Assembly (NCBI GenBank): GCA_031415695.1
Contig: JANOSH010000011.1
Location: forward strand, 19,519 to 83,518
From: JANOSH01 sp031415695
GTDB lineage: Bacteria > Actinomycetota > Acidimicrobiia > Acidimicrobiales > Ilumatobacteraceae
Direction of reading: 5' to 3'
DNA length: 64,000 nt
Below are positions 9,809 through 17,893 of the stretch, piece by piece (within the stretch, counting starts at the first letter, position 1; each line of letters starts with the position of its first letter). The position numbers were made by a program, and so were the translations under genes. The notes below the pieces were generated by a model. It saw only the letters and a list, made by a program, of their open reading frames with translations, was not told the origin of the DNA and ran no database searches.

Positions 9809-11263
9809 GTGATCATTCTTAAGCCTCCGGGCCTTCACGGTCGAGATAGGGAGTGGAAGTCGCTCGTTGAGTTTGCGAGATCTGATAGCGAGGCGGGCCT
9901 TGCGATTGTGTACGGGCGTCGTCGCCAGGGAAAAACTCACCTCCTCCAGGCTCTACATCAGGCAGTCGGAGGGTTGTACTGGCAGGCTGTACAACAGACT
10001 CCACGGCAAAATCTGGAGTCGTTCTCTGCCGCTTGGACATCGTTCACCGCATCAGGGTTTGCGGTCCGTTTCGAGTCGTGGGGTGACGCGCTTCGGGCCG
10101 TGATGGAACGCGCAGCACAAGCGCCGATGCTGGTCACTATCGATGAGGTCGGCTATCTGATCGACAGTACACCGGCCTTTCCTTCCGAGCTCCAGGCGGC
10201 CCTCAGCCCGTTGTCGGTCCGTCGGTCGAAGGCAAGGTTCGTGCTCTGCGGTTCAGCATTTGGGCAGATGCGCAGCTTGCTCGATGCTCATGCTCCGTTG
10301 CGCGGCCGGGCTCAACTTGACCTGATCGTTAGCCCTTTCGACCCGCGCGAATCAGCGTCATTCTGGGGCCTGGAATCGAATCCTTCCGCTGCGTTTCGGC
10401 TCGATGCTCTCGTTGGGGGAACGCCAGCGTACAGAGGGCTAGCGGTCGAGCTGCCACGTCGCGGCGATGTCGGATCATGGGCTCGCCGCCGTTTACTCGA
10501 CCCGCAGAGCGCTTTGTTTCGTGAGGGAAGAATCGTCGTTGCTGAGGATCCCGGGCTGTCGGACCAACAGTTGTTCTGGTCGGTGATTGGGGCGATTGCG
10601 GAGGGGAAGGAACGACGCAAAGACATCGCAGCGGCGCTTGGCAGAAGCGAGACGTCTATGAGTCATCCGTTGAGCGTGTTGGTCGACGCGTCCTGGATCG
10701 AGGCGTTGGTCGACCCGTTGCGTGACAAGCGCACTCGCTATCGCGTGGCAGACCCTATTGTGCGCTGGTGGCGACTCGTGGTCGAACCGAATCTCTATCG
10801 GTTGACTGGTCCAACGCCCAGGCCGGATCAGGTCTGGGCCGACAACGAGCAACTGGTGGCGAGCCGAGTTCATGCTCCACACCTCGAACGACTCGCCCAT
10901 TGGTGGCTGATGGCTTATCACGAAGAGGCGAAGCTCCCACGGTGGCCGATGGCAGTTGGCTCGTCAGTCGTTTCTCACCGCGGAGAACGGACGCAACTCG
11001 ACATCGTCGCTACGGAATCGTCCATCCGCGGCGCAACCGAGATTGTTGCCATCGGAGAGGTGAAGGCTACGGCGCAGCCGGTCGGGCCAGCCGTTCTTGA
11101 CCGGCTAGACGCAGTCGCACGCGACCTGGCCCCACAGGCGGTTCGAGTTCTTGTTTCTCTCAACGGGTTCACGGTGCCCCTTCGCCGAATCGCCGAGAAC
11201 CGAACCGATCTACGACTTGCCGACATCGCATCGCTGTATGGCGGGCCTCTCGTAGCGGGTTAG
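9809..11263 (+). CDS. AAA-family ATPase with C-terminal DUF234-like nuclease domain
   Basis: 484 residues of the archaeal-type ATPase_2/DUF234 family. Walker A is GRRRQGKTHL (near residue 37) and Walker B LVTIDEVGYL (near 110), followed by a sensor-like FVLCGSAFG. A winged-helix segment (about 265-320, with KDIAAALGRSETSMSHPL) precedes the C-terminal part holding ERLAHWWL, ERTQLDIVAT and IGEVKA, which resembles a PD-(D/E)xK nuclease core. The cellular role of this family is unclear; defence or mobile-DNA functions are suspected. Its last 4 bases overlap the 3' end of the relE-like gene on the other strand. Confidence 0.75.
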   Translation: MIILKPPGLHGRDREWKSLVEFARSDSEAGLAIVYGRRRQGKTHLLQALHQAVGGLYWQAVQQTPRQNLESFSAAWTSFTASGFAVRFESWGDALRAVMERAAQAPMLVTIDEVGYLIDSTPAFPSELQAALSPLSVRRSKARFVLCGSAFGQMRSLLDAHAPLRGRAQLDLIVSPFDPRESASFWGLESNPSAAFRLDALVGGTPAYRGLAVELPRRGDVGSWARRRLLDPQSALFREGRIVVAEDPGLSDQQLFWSVIGAIAEGKERRKDIAAALGRSETSMSHPLSVLVDASWIEALVDPLRDKRTRYRVADPIVRWWRLVVEPNLYRLTGPTPRPDQVWADNEQLVASRVHAPHLERLAHWWLMAYHEEAKLPRWPMAVGSSVVSHRGERTQLDIVATESSIRGATEIVAIGEVKATAQPVGPAVLDRLDAVARDLAPQAVRVLVSLNGFTVPLRRIAENRTDLRLADIASLYGGPLVAG

Positions 11264-11520
11264 TGGTAGACGTCGGGTCGGTGAGCGATCCGGATTACGG
11301 CAACGATCCGCACGACGTCGTCGATTTCGTAGAGAATCCGGTACGGACCTACCCGGGCTGAATACGTGCCTTCAAACTCGTGTCGCAACGGCTTGCCGAT
11401 TCGTTGCGGGTTTTCGGCCAATGGACCAGAGATAAATGCCAGAACCGCATCGAAGGCTTTGGACGGGAGCCGGTTCAGATTTCGCTGCGCAGGAGAACGG
11501 ATTTCGATCTCATACGTCAC
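11260..11520 (-). CDS. RelE/ParE-superfamily toxin
   Basis: 86 residues, typical for RelE. The pattern IEIRSPAQRNLNRLPSKAFDAVLAFI...LAENPQRIGKPL...GTYSARVGPYRILYEIDD...VVIRIAHRPDVY contains the usual RelE hallmarks (N-terminal strand, helical LENP turn, RVGxYRIxYxI strand and the IxHRxxVY tail). It would cleave ribosome-bound mRNA when free. It starts inside the antitoxin gene (4-base overlap), so the two are co-translated. Confidence 0.85.
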   Translation of the reverse strand: MTYEIEIRSPAQRNLNRLPSKAFDAVLAFISGPLAENPQRIGKPLRHEFEGTYSARVGPYRILYEIDDVVRIVAVIRIAHRPDVYH

Positions 11521-11780
11521 GAGGGGCTGGCGCTGCGGGCGGCGAGGTACTCCTTGATCGAGACACCACGTTCACCTCGCGCTAGTGCGATGTCACTTGC
11601 AATGTCTGGCACCGAACGCCAGAAGGCGGTGTCTTCAATTGCTTCCCACTCGTCAGCGGAGATGATCACCGCCGTCGGGCGCCCGTTCTTGGTGATCATG
11701 ACGTGCTCGTCGAACGTCTCGACCTCGTTGATGAGGGCGCTGAAGGATTGCCGAGCCTCTGCGAGCGTTACCGACTTCAT
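11517..11780 (-). CDS. Phd/YefM-family antitoxin
   Basis: 87 residues: MKSVTLAEARQSFSALINEV then VMITKNGRPTAVIISADEWEAIEDT, the standard Phd/YefM DNA-binding N terminus, followed by an acidic toxin-binding tail ending KEYLAARSA. The ATG at 11780 is preceded by TATACT (complement of 11788-11793) with 7 bases between, a leaderless arrangement. Antitoxin first, toxin second with a 4-base overlap is the classical order and implies autoregulation. Confidence 0.85.
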   Translation of the reverse strand: MKSVTLAEARQSFSALINEVETFDEHVMITKNGRPTAVIISADEWEAIEDTAFWRSVPDIASDIALARGERGVSIKEYLAARSASPS

Positions 11781-11851
11781 GTACACAAGTATAGCTACAT
11801 TTGTTGTCGCCTCGTCAGTCGGGCTTGCTCGCGTGAGCCGACGTGGCCTGA

Positions 11852-12394
11852 CTACACAAACACGTCGTCGACATTGAGGTAGTAGTCGGGGCACGGAAGC
11901 AACAGCACGTCGCCGACCCCACAGTTTGTTGTTGACCATCGACCACTGGGGCTGCGCAAGTGAGCCTGAACCGTGCTCGTCGCAGGGTCGACCACAAGGT
12001 ACGCGCACAGGCTCGGCAGGGAGCGGTAGGCCATGAGCTTCGTGACCTTGTCGCGCTCGTGCGATGTTGGTGACAGCACCTCGGCTAGCAGACATGGGCT
12101 GGTTGCGTAGACGTCGTTCGCCTCGGCGTCGCAATACACACCGAAGTCGGGATACTTGCCGTTGATGTCATCGACCTTCACGAGTTGATCGGCGGCGCGC
12201 GCACGGCACCCGGCTGCGCGGGCCGCCGGGCCGATTGCCAACATGAGGTTCGCAACGACGTCATTGTGGCGCGAGCTTGCTCCGGCCATTGCGTACGCCA
12301 CGCCACCTATGAGTTCATGCTTGGTGTCCGACTCGCGCTCGGCGGCCAAAAACTCATCGAACGTAAGGTGGGGCTGAACCGACATCGTGCTCAT
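11852..12394 (-). CDS. Uma2-family (DUF820) PD-(D/E)xK endonuclease
   Basis: 180 residues. The Uma2 pattern is complete: LTFDEFLAAERESDTKHELIG, YAMAGASSRHNDVVANL, YPDFGVYC (Asp83), LLAEVLSPTSHERDKVTKL (Glu105) and the VDP...V ending. The start at 12394 is supported by GGAAGG 8 bases upstream. These putative nucleases are frequent in cyanobacteria and actinobacteria; their role is unknown. A second, divergent Uma2 gene lies at 14443, and the EamA/LysR pair lies between them. Confidence 0.85.
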   Translation of the reverse strand: MSTMSVQPHLTFDEFLAAERESDTKHELIGGVAYAMAGASSRHNDVVANLMLAIGPAARAAGCRARAADQLVKVDDINGKYPDFGVYCDAEANDVYATSPCLLAEVLSPTSHERDKVTKLMAYRSLPSLCAYLVVDPATSTVQAHLRSPSGRWSTTNCGVGDVLLLPCPDYYLNVDDVFV

Positions 12395-12446
12395 TGCGGA
12401 CACCTTCCAGTCTCGATGGGACGGTGGCCATTGTAGCGGCGCCCGG

Positions 12447-13313
12447 CTAACCCGGACTGGCGCTGCGCTTATCGCTAATGCGATCGGTTGCCGGGCTCGC
12501 GTTTCGGGCCGATTTGGCGAGGAGCCAGGCGCCGGAGAGACACACGCCACCACCGATGATTGACAGTGGGCTCACGTCTTCATGGCGTATAGCGATTCCA
12601 AGTAGTAGCGACACGGCCGGGATAATGAAACCCATTGCAGCGGCGCGCGTGGCGGTGGAGTTGCCTGCGGCGTTCGCGACCAAGATGTTTGCAAGTCCGG
12701 TTCCGAACGCGCCGAGTGCGAGCATCGACAGCACCGACGGCATCGTCCATGTCGCATCGACGACTGCCGGCAAGCCGGTTGGGGCCGTGAGTAGGGCGGC
12801 AATGCCGACAGCTCGCCAGATCACAGGCAGGGCGCCGTTGCGCTGCTGCAGCGGACGAGCCAGGTTGATAGCGAAGCCGTAGAAGCACAATGCCGCAACG
12901 ACAAGCCCGACCCCCCAAAGTTCGCTTCGGCCGTTCCGCAGACTCGGTGCCCCCATGAGTGTCGCTCCGCTGAACCCAACGCCGAGCGCTATTGACACCG
13001 TTCGCGACGGTAGCGAACGCGATTGCATCGCTGCGACGCCGGCGACGAATAGCGGCGTTGCGGCATTGAGTAGCCCAGTGAGAGCGGACGACACGTGCTG
13101 TTCGGCGAACGGAAACATCGACATCGGTAGGGCCAGCCAGATCAGGCCCAGCAGCGGAACGCGCCAGCGATCTTGTCGATCGATCGGCCGACGAACGCCG
13201 GGAATCATCGAGAGCACGGCGAACCCGATTGTTGTGCGTACGAAGGTGATGCCGGCTGGGCGCATAGCAGTCAGTCCCTCGGCGATGAACAAGTACGAAC
13301 ATCCCCAGATCAC
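12447..13313 (-). CDS. EamA/DMT-family transporter with a stop codon in its 5' end
   Basis: 288 residues from the GTG at 13313, with ten hydrophobic segments and the duplicated EamA layout (IWGCSYLFI at the start, LLGIAIRHEDVSPLSIIGG near the end). Probably exports metabolites or amino acids. The reading frame continues upstream to an ATG at 13358 (MPKWFR, TAG at 13338-13340, WGPIVAPG, VIWGC), which looks like the natural N terminus with one codon turned into a stop. From the GTG the protein would lose about 15 residues before helix 1. The divergent LysR gene is also damaged, so the pair may be decaying. Confidence 0.65.
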   Translation of the reverse strand: MIWGCSYLFIAEGLTAMRPAGITFVRTTIGFAVLSMIPGVRRPIDRQDRWRVPLLGLIWLALPMSMFPFAEQHVSSALTGLLNAATPLFVAGVAAMQSRSLPSRTVSIALGVGFSGATLMGAPSLRNGRSELWGVGLVVAALCFYGFAINLARPLQQRNGALPVIWRAVGIAALLTAPTGLPAVVDATWTMPSVLSMLALGAFGTGLANILVANAAGNSTATRAAAMGFIIPAVSLLLGIAIRHEDVSPLSIIGGGVCLSGAWLLAKSARNASPATDRISDKRSASPG

Positions 13314-13436
13314 TCCCGGCGCAACAATAGGACCCCACTATCGGAACCATTTCGGCATAATCACGACGCCAGGATGCCCGATGGCATTCGTAAAGCACAA
13401 GTAATGAATTCTCGCAATATTGATTAGCATGTGTGA

Positions 13437-14368
13437 ATCCTCAATCTTGACCGTCTCCGCTTCCTTCGCGCCGTCGCCGAGCACGGTTCGGTAGCTGCGG
13501 CTGCAGATTCGCTCGACGTGTCGTCGTCGGCCGTTTCGCAACAGCTCGCCAAGCTCGAGCCGAAGTCGGGCAACAACTCATCGAGCGGGCCGGGCGTGGG
13601 GTCAGGCTTACCGAGGCAGCCTCGCTCCTCGTCGTTCATGCCACCCGGCTGCTGCACGATGTCGAGTACATCGAGGGCGAGCTAAACGCCTTTGCGGGCG
13701 AGGTCGCGGGGACGGTGACAGTCGCAGCTTTCGCGACGGCGGCGCGTGGCGTTGGCCCCGCGCTCGTACGGCAGCTCAGTGTCGAGCATCCTGCACTGCG
13801 CATCCACCTGATCGAGATGGAACCGGCCGACTCACTTACGCTGCTCATGCGGGGCGACGTCGATGTCGTGATCCTGCAGGACTGGTTCAACAATCCCTTG
13901 GTGATGCCGGCGTCCACATCGCGACTTGCACTCTTCGACGATGTCGTAGATCTCGCATTGCCATCGACTCACCGCTTCGCCGATCGTCGCGGGTTGGCTC
14001 TCATCGATCTGCTTGACGAGGAGTGGGTCACGTGGCCGCCCGGCTCCATCTGCGGCGATTGGCTTACGCACACGTTCCGATTGCTCGGCCGTGACCCCAA
14101 GGTGAGTCATACGGCGGCGGAACACGCCACTCAGCTGGCATTGGTAGCGGCAGGGCTCGGCGCGGCAGTGATTCCTCGGCTCGGGCGCGGCGACATTCCG
14201 TCCGGCGTCAGCATTGTGAGCATCAGGCCAACGCTGCTTCGCCATGTGTTCGCGGCATGGCGCACGAACAGCGCGAAGCGCTCGAACATCACCGCTGTGC
14301 AGGGCACCCTTCAACGGTTAGCGCCCCGGTTAGCCCGCAACGCAACCCGCCGGCGGTCGCCTCTATAG
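13437..14368 (+). pseudogene. LysR-family regulator, frameshifted and without a standard start codon
   Basis: Homology begins at 13437 with ILNLDRLRFLRAVAEHGSVA, a textbook LysR helix-turn-helix in which an ATC stands where ATG is expected, directly after an in-frame TGA. TAGCAT (13425-13430) lies 6 bases before the ATC. The HTH reads to QQLAKLE at about 13561, then one base is missing and the frame changes (expected LEREVGQQLIERAGRGVRLT). The effector-binding domain (from VTVAAFATAARGVGP, near 13715) is intact to 14368. It would regulate the divergent EamA gene. One-base deletion or a sequencing error both explain the shift. Confidence 0.75.
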
Positions 14369-14442
14369 ATGATCACCCACTGTTATGAAGGGCGGCGGAG
14401 TTCGCGCCGACGGCCGCAGCAGTGTCGCAGTAGACTCCCGCC

Positions 14443-14988
14443 ATGTCCATCGCCGCTCGCCAGTTCCTCAGCTTGGCTGAGTACCTCGCCATCGAAGAGG
14501 ACAACGAGATCAAGCACGAGTACGTGAGCGGTGCCACGTATGCCATGGCCGGTGCTCGAGCCAGTCACAACCGAATGGTGACACGTTGGGCCGTCGCACT
14601 TGCCCCAGTCGCTCAGGCGCAAGGCTGCGACACATTCATCGTGGATATGAAACTCCGAGTTGGCGACACGGCGGTCTACTACCCGGACCTCATGGTGTGC
14701 CGCGACACTGCCGACAACGACGACCTCGTTCGCACGTCTCCATGCCTCATCGTCGAAGTGCTGTCGCCGTCCACGGCAGCCGTCGACCGGCGAGAGAAGC
14801 TGCATAGCTACCTCGCCATTCCCCAGCTGCTCACGTATTTGATCGTCGATCCCGAGATTCCGATGGTCGAATCGCATATACGGGTCGACAATGAGGCTCC
14901 CTGGAAGCACGAGACCCAAGGTCTCGACGGTGTGCTGTTCCTCCCATGCCCGCATGTCACAATCGACATCAACAAGCTCTACGAATAG
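14443..14988 (+). CDS. Uma2-family (DUF820) PD-(D/E)xK endonuclease
   Basis: 181 residues, clearly related to the Uma2 protein at 11852-12394: FLSLAEYLAIEEDNEIKHEY, YAMAGARASHNRMV, YYPDLMVC (Asp82), CLIVEVLSPSTAAVDRREKL (Glu105) and YLIVDPEIPMVE. All putative catalytic residues are present. TAGACT (14431-14436) stands 6 bases before the ATG, so the transcript is probably leaderless. It ends 6 bases from the 3' end of the convergent methyltransferase gene. Confidence 0.85.
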   Translation: MSIAARQFLSLAEYLAIEEDNEIKHEYVSGATYAMAGARASHNRMVTRWAVALAPVAQAQGCDTFIVDMKLRVGDTAVYYPDLMVCRDTADNDDLVRTSPCLIVEVLSPSTAAVDRREKLHSYLAIPQLLTYLIVDPEIPMVESHIRVDNEAPWKHETQGLDGVLFLPCPHVTIDINKLYE

Positions 14989-14994
14989 CGCCGC

Positions 14995-15708
14995 TCAGTT
15001 TCGGCGCAGAATGTACTTCGCGAACATTGCGTCCGCCGAGTACTCAGCACGCTCGATGGTGAAACCGACGCGAGAACACATCGCTTCGAGAACCCAGGTG
15101 TATGTGGAGTGCTCGTCGCGCACGTGCTCTTCAAGTTCCCATCGACCCCAGCCGTCCTCGAGTGGCTCGAATGCAGCCGAGTCCTGACCCGTCGAACACC
15201 ACGCCTCGATACGTTCTGTCGCGTCACACGGGTCGAAGTTATACACGACGTCCCAGAGCCGCAACACACCGCCTGGTTTCAACATCGAATGAATTCGAGC
15301 GAGGGCCACACCTTTCCAAAAGTCGGGCAGGTGGTGCATGGCGTAGCGCGAGTACACGAAGTCGGCGAGGGTTCCCGAATGCTCGTAGCTCACGAAGCCC
15401 GACTCCACGACGTCGACGTTGTCGAGGCCAGCACTCGCAATGTTCGAACGGAGGCGAGCGAGCATCGGTGGCGACACGTCGACCGCAACGACCCGAGCAC
15501 ACAACGCAGCGACGGCGAGGGTGAACTGTCCGGTACCGACACCGAACTCGACTTCTATGGAGTCTGCATTCAGACCGAGTTCGGTGAGTAGCGCCACTTC
15601 GTCGGCAGCGTTAGCGTCCTCCTTTACGTCATAGCGAGCAACATGATCGGCGTCGAGGTTCTCGCGACCCGCCGTAACCCGTTCATCAAGCATCCAACCT
15701 GGCTTCAT
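14995..15708 (-). CDS. class I SAM-dependent methyltransferase
   Basis: 237 residues from the ATG at 15708 (MKPGWMLDERVTAGRENLD). The SAM-binding motif I is VEFGVGTGQFTLAVA (near 65), followed by VVAVDVSPPML and the DFVYSRYAMHHLPDFWKGVAL and MLKPGGVLRLWD motifs of Methyltransf_11/25 enzymes. Substrate unknown. The frame stays open upstream to 15987, but that extension is low-complexity and lacks homology signals. CACACT, 6 bases before the ATG, is a possible -10. Confidence 0.8.
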   Translation of the reverse strand: MKPGWMLDERVTAGRENLDADHVARYDVKEDANAADEVALLTELGLNADSIEVEFGVGTGQFTLAVAALCARVVAVDVSPPMLARLRSNIASAGLDNVDVVESGFVSYEHSGTLADFVYSRYAMHHLPDFWKGVALARIHSMLKPGGVLRLWDVVYNFDPCDATERIEAWCSTGQDSAAFEPLEDGWGRWELEEHVRDEHSTYTWVLEAMCSRVGFTIERAEYSADAMFAKYILRRN

Positions 15709-15994
15709 CTCGACAGTGTGCCACGGCCGTAACAACCTCGTTCCAGCAATGCGACCGGCTTGTCCGCAAGCGCTTCGCAGAAGAATGAGGTTTTGGTCTG
15801 TCGGGCGCCGGTGCCTCGGTCGGGGATTTCTGTAGCGTCCACACCAGGTCGAGATGCGGGCGTTCGCTGGCGGCCCGTCGCCCAATGTTGCTAGGTGCAC
15901 CTGCGCCATGCCAGGGTTGAGGTTGGGCAGTTCGTGCGCACTAAAGGTGCTGTACGTAAGGTTCGCTCGCTGCATGCGGAGACTCACGGGGGTG
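15709..15994. other. intergenic stretch, nothing recognised
   Basis: About 290 bases between the methyltransferase start and the (TA)8 palindrome. I see no coding signal, tRNA-like fold or repeat beyond the upstream extension of the methyltransferase frame. Confidence 0.4.
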
Positions 15995-16028
15995 TTGACT
16001 CACCCTATATATATATATATAGGGTGAG
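15995..16028 (+). promoter_or_regulatory. promoter overlapped by a 30-base perfect palindrome with a (TA)8 core
   Basis: The palindrome is CTCACCC (15999-16005), eight TA dinucleotides (16006-16021) and GGGTGAG (16022-16028). TTGACT at 15995-16000 is a good -35; TATAGG at 16018-16023 is 17 bases downstream and ends 8 bases before the ATG at 16032. The palindrome therefore covers the whole core promoter and is a likely repressor operator. A dinucleotide tract of this kind can change length by slippage, which would alter promoter spacing. Confidence 0.6.
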
Positions 16029-16031
16029 ACC

Positions 16032-16289
16032 ATGAGATTTAGGCGTTCTAGACGATTGGTTCTCGGGGCGGCTATCGGTGTGGCCGTGCTGCTCGGAAGC
16101 GCTGGTGCGGCCGGCGCATGTTGAGCAAGTAGCGGTACGAAACCTCAAAATGTTCAGTGGACACAGAACTTCACATCGCTTGGCATCAATTGCATGTTCG
16201 ATCACCAGCATGGAAATGTGTATGGCGTTGCATTCGCAAAAATAAGAATAAATGGAACGGTCTGGTGCTCGGAAACACGAGGAGCATAA
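16032..16289 (+). pseudogene. small secreted protein with an in-frame TGA after the signal peptide
   Basis: The frame reads MRFRRSRRLVLGAAIGVAVL...AGAAGAC, a clean Sec signal peptide, then TGA at 16122-16124, then 54 more codons (SSGTKPQNVQWTQNFTSLG ... NGTVWCSETRGA) to TAA at 16287-16289. The part after the TGA has ordinary protein composition and keeps the frame exactly to a TAATG overlap with the next gene, so it was probably one 85-codon gene. As it stands only a 30-residue signal peptide would be made. The mature part has two cysteines and is asparagine-rich and AT-rich. Family not recognised. Confidence 0.5.
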
Positions 16290-16939
16290 TGAAACGGCAC
16301 ACGATTGTTGTTGCACTGTTAGCGCTCGGCATAGTCGCCTGTGGCCGCCCAGTAGTTACTGGGTCCCAACTGGCTGGCCCGGAGACGAGGCCGACTGCCC
16401 GGGTCGAGGTCACTGAGCCCTTCGCCGGTTCGGTGATAGAGGCTGAGCCTCTCGACGGCAGGGCGGTCGTAGATGCTCCAGCCGACCTTACGCTGGTCGT
16501 CGATACCGTGACCATCGATGCCGGGCCCTCGCTTAGCCGAAGGATGTCATGGGTGTCTCCAGCCAACCCGCTGGGATATCAAGTCAACGTGGCTGTGACG
16601 TGGGAGGACGGCAATCCTGGGGAGGGAACGGCCGCGGACGTTGGCTTCCCAGGTGCCAATCAGAAATCCATCTCGAAGTCGTCGCTGCGGGGTCGCCCAA
16701 CAGTTTCGATCTACGTCGACAAGTCCAAGACCTTTATTGCCTATGTCACGCTTGCTGATCGCACAGTGGGGGAATTCACTTTGGTCGGGTTCTCGCCCGG
16801 CGAGGCAGCACAGTGGGTCAATGATGCCAAGATCGATGTTTCGGCGCTCGTGTCGTGTGTGAGCGATGGGCGTCTTGCCGACCGCTCGGGCTGCGAGCCT
16901 GGCAGCCGGACAAACGGTTCGTTGGGACCTAACATTTAG
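16289..16939 (+). CDS. lipoprotein of unknown function
   Basis: 216 residues. The ATG at 16289 overlaps the preceding stop (TAATG) and GAGGAG (16279-16284) precedes it by 4 bases. Signal peptide MKRHTIVVALLALGIVAC has a clear lipobox. The mature part is rich in Val, Asp and Gly, with a probable beta-sandwich (YQVNVAVTWEDGNPGEG, PTVSIYVDKSKTFIAYVTL) and two C-terminal cysteines. No known domain is recognised. It appears to be co-transcribed with the interrupted secreted protein. Confidence 0.65.
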   Translation: MKRHTIVVALLALGIVACGRPVVTGSQLAGPETRPTARVEVTEPFAGSVIEAEPLDGRAVVDAPADLTLVVDTVTIDAGPSLSRRMSWVSPANPLGYQVNVAVTWEDGNPGEGTAADVGFPGANQKSISKSSLRGRPTVSIYVDKSKTFIAYVTLADRTVGEFTLVGFSPGEAAQWVNDAKIDVSALVSCVSDGRLADRSGCEPGSRTNGSLGPNI

Positions 16940-17002
16940 CCCGCCCTGGTTTCCGGCGGTGATCCTGTACCGCCGGTCATTGACTCGCTGTATGCTTGTC
17001 CC

Positions 17003-17254
17003 ATGCAGATTGCCATTACTCTTCCGGATGAAGTAGTGGATGACCTTGATCATCTCGTGCCAGACCAGTTCGCGTCTAGGGCAGAAGTGGTTAGAGCTGC
17101 GGTTCAAGCGTTCCTCTCCCATCGACGCGCTTCGGCAATTGATGCGGCGTTCCGGGCTGGTTACGACGCGACTCCGCCAAAGGTTGATGAGATCGACATC
17201 GGGCGCGTCACCAGAACCTCCCAGCCAGCCGCGTGGGACAAACTGGCGTGGTAG
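17003..17254 (+). CDS. ribbon-helix-helix antitoxin (MazE/ParD-like)
   Basis: 83 residues. The N terminus MQIAITLPDEVVDDLDHLV followed by FASRAEVVRAAVQAFL is the standard RHH fold; the tail (ATPPKVDEIDIGRVTRTSQPAAWDKLAW) is the toxin-binding part. TATGCT (16991-16996) lies 6 bases before the ATG. The last 7 bases overlap the MazF-type gene, which indicates a toxin-antitoxin operon. Confidence 0.85.
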   Translation: MQIAITLPDEVVDDLDHLVPDQFASRAEVVRAAVQAFLSHRRASAIDAAFRAGYDATPPKVDEIDIGRVTRTSQPAAWDKLAW

Positions 17255-17571
17255 CACGCGGTGAAGTTCGATGGCTGCTTCTCGACGACGCGTCCAAACG
17301 CCGGCCAGTTGTCATCTTGACTCGTGACGCTGTTGTGAATCGATTGACCTCAGTACTTGTCGGTCCGGTGACCTCCACAATTCGTGGGTTGCCATCAGAG
17401 GTCCCGTTGGGACCAGACGATGGTTTGCCGCAGCGCTGCGTAGTAAGTCTCGACAACACTACGCAGGTAAATGCCGATCTATTGGGCGGGGTTATCACCC
17501 GTCTCTCCCCAGAAAGGATGGCGGAAATCTGCTCCGCCCTTGCCCTAGCCGTGGGGTGCGACCGGGACTAG
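17248..17571 (+). CDS. MazF/PemK-family endoribonuclease toxin
   Basis: 107 residues from the GTG at 17248 (MVARGEVRWLLLDDASKRRP); a GTG at 17233 is an alternative. RGEV, KRRPVVILTRD, VLVGPVTSTIRGLPSEVPL and VSLDNTTQVNADLLGGVI are the conserved MazF strands, with Arg and Thr/Ser residues typical of the RNA-cleaving site. Partner of the RHH protein immediately upstream. Confidence 0.85.
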   Translation: MVARGEVRWLLLDDASKRRPVVILTRDAVVNRLTSVLVGPVTSTIRGLPSEVPLGPDDGLPQRCVVSLDNTTQVNADLLGGVITRLSPERMAEICSALALAVGCDRD

Positions 17572-17693
17572 AACTAGCCTTTGAGATGTTCGTGGCCAGG
17601 GGCCGCCATGATGGGGGCGAATGGTCGTGGGTCGTGCAAAAACGGTCGTCTCCCGCCGCGAAGGCGAATCCCGTATCGTTCCCCGTAAAAGAT

Positions 17694-17808
17694 GCGCCTC
17701 TGAGGCGCGAGAGGGCCGGTTTTGGGCATATCCCACACGCGACCAGGGCTATTCTCTCCACAGGAGCGCGAGGGCCGCATTTTGGGGTACATCCCCCAAC
17801 GCGACCAG
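17694..17808. repeat. non-coding hairpin followed by two copies of a 42-43 base repeat
   Basis: GCGCCTC-T-GAGGCGC (17694-17708) is a perfect 7-base stem. It runs into a unit at 17705-17746 that is repeated with changes at 17766-17808: both copies begin GCGCGAG, contain GGGCCG.. or GGCCG.., and end ACGCGACCAG or AACGCGACCAG. Each copy has its own small inverted repeat (TTGGGG...CCCCAA in copy 2). No frame across the region looks coding. It may be a terminator plus a decayed repeat element. Confidence 0.5.
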
Positions 17809-17893
17809 CAACCGCAGGGTTCCTCACCCGGCGGGCTGACTGCGTTTGAACTCGATGCGATCGAACCGAACCCTCACGTCCTACACCCATGTC

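Noticed and set aside
16122..16124. Selenocysteine at the in-frame TGA
   Set aside because: No SECIS-like stem is obvious directly after the TGA, the protein has no redox family relation, and no sel genes are visible.
17694..17808. Integron attC site or CRISPR repeats
   Set aside because: Only two diverged copies, no spacer regularity, no integrase or cas genes, and no R-box consensus GTTRRRY.
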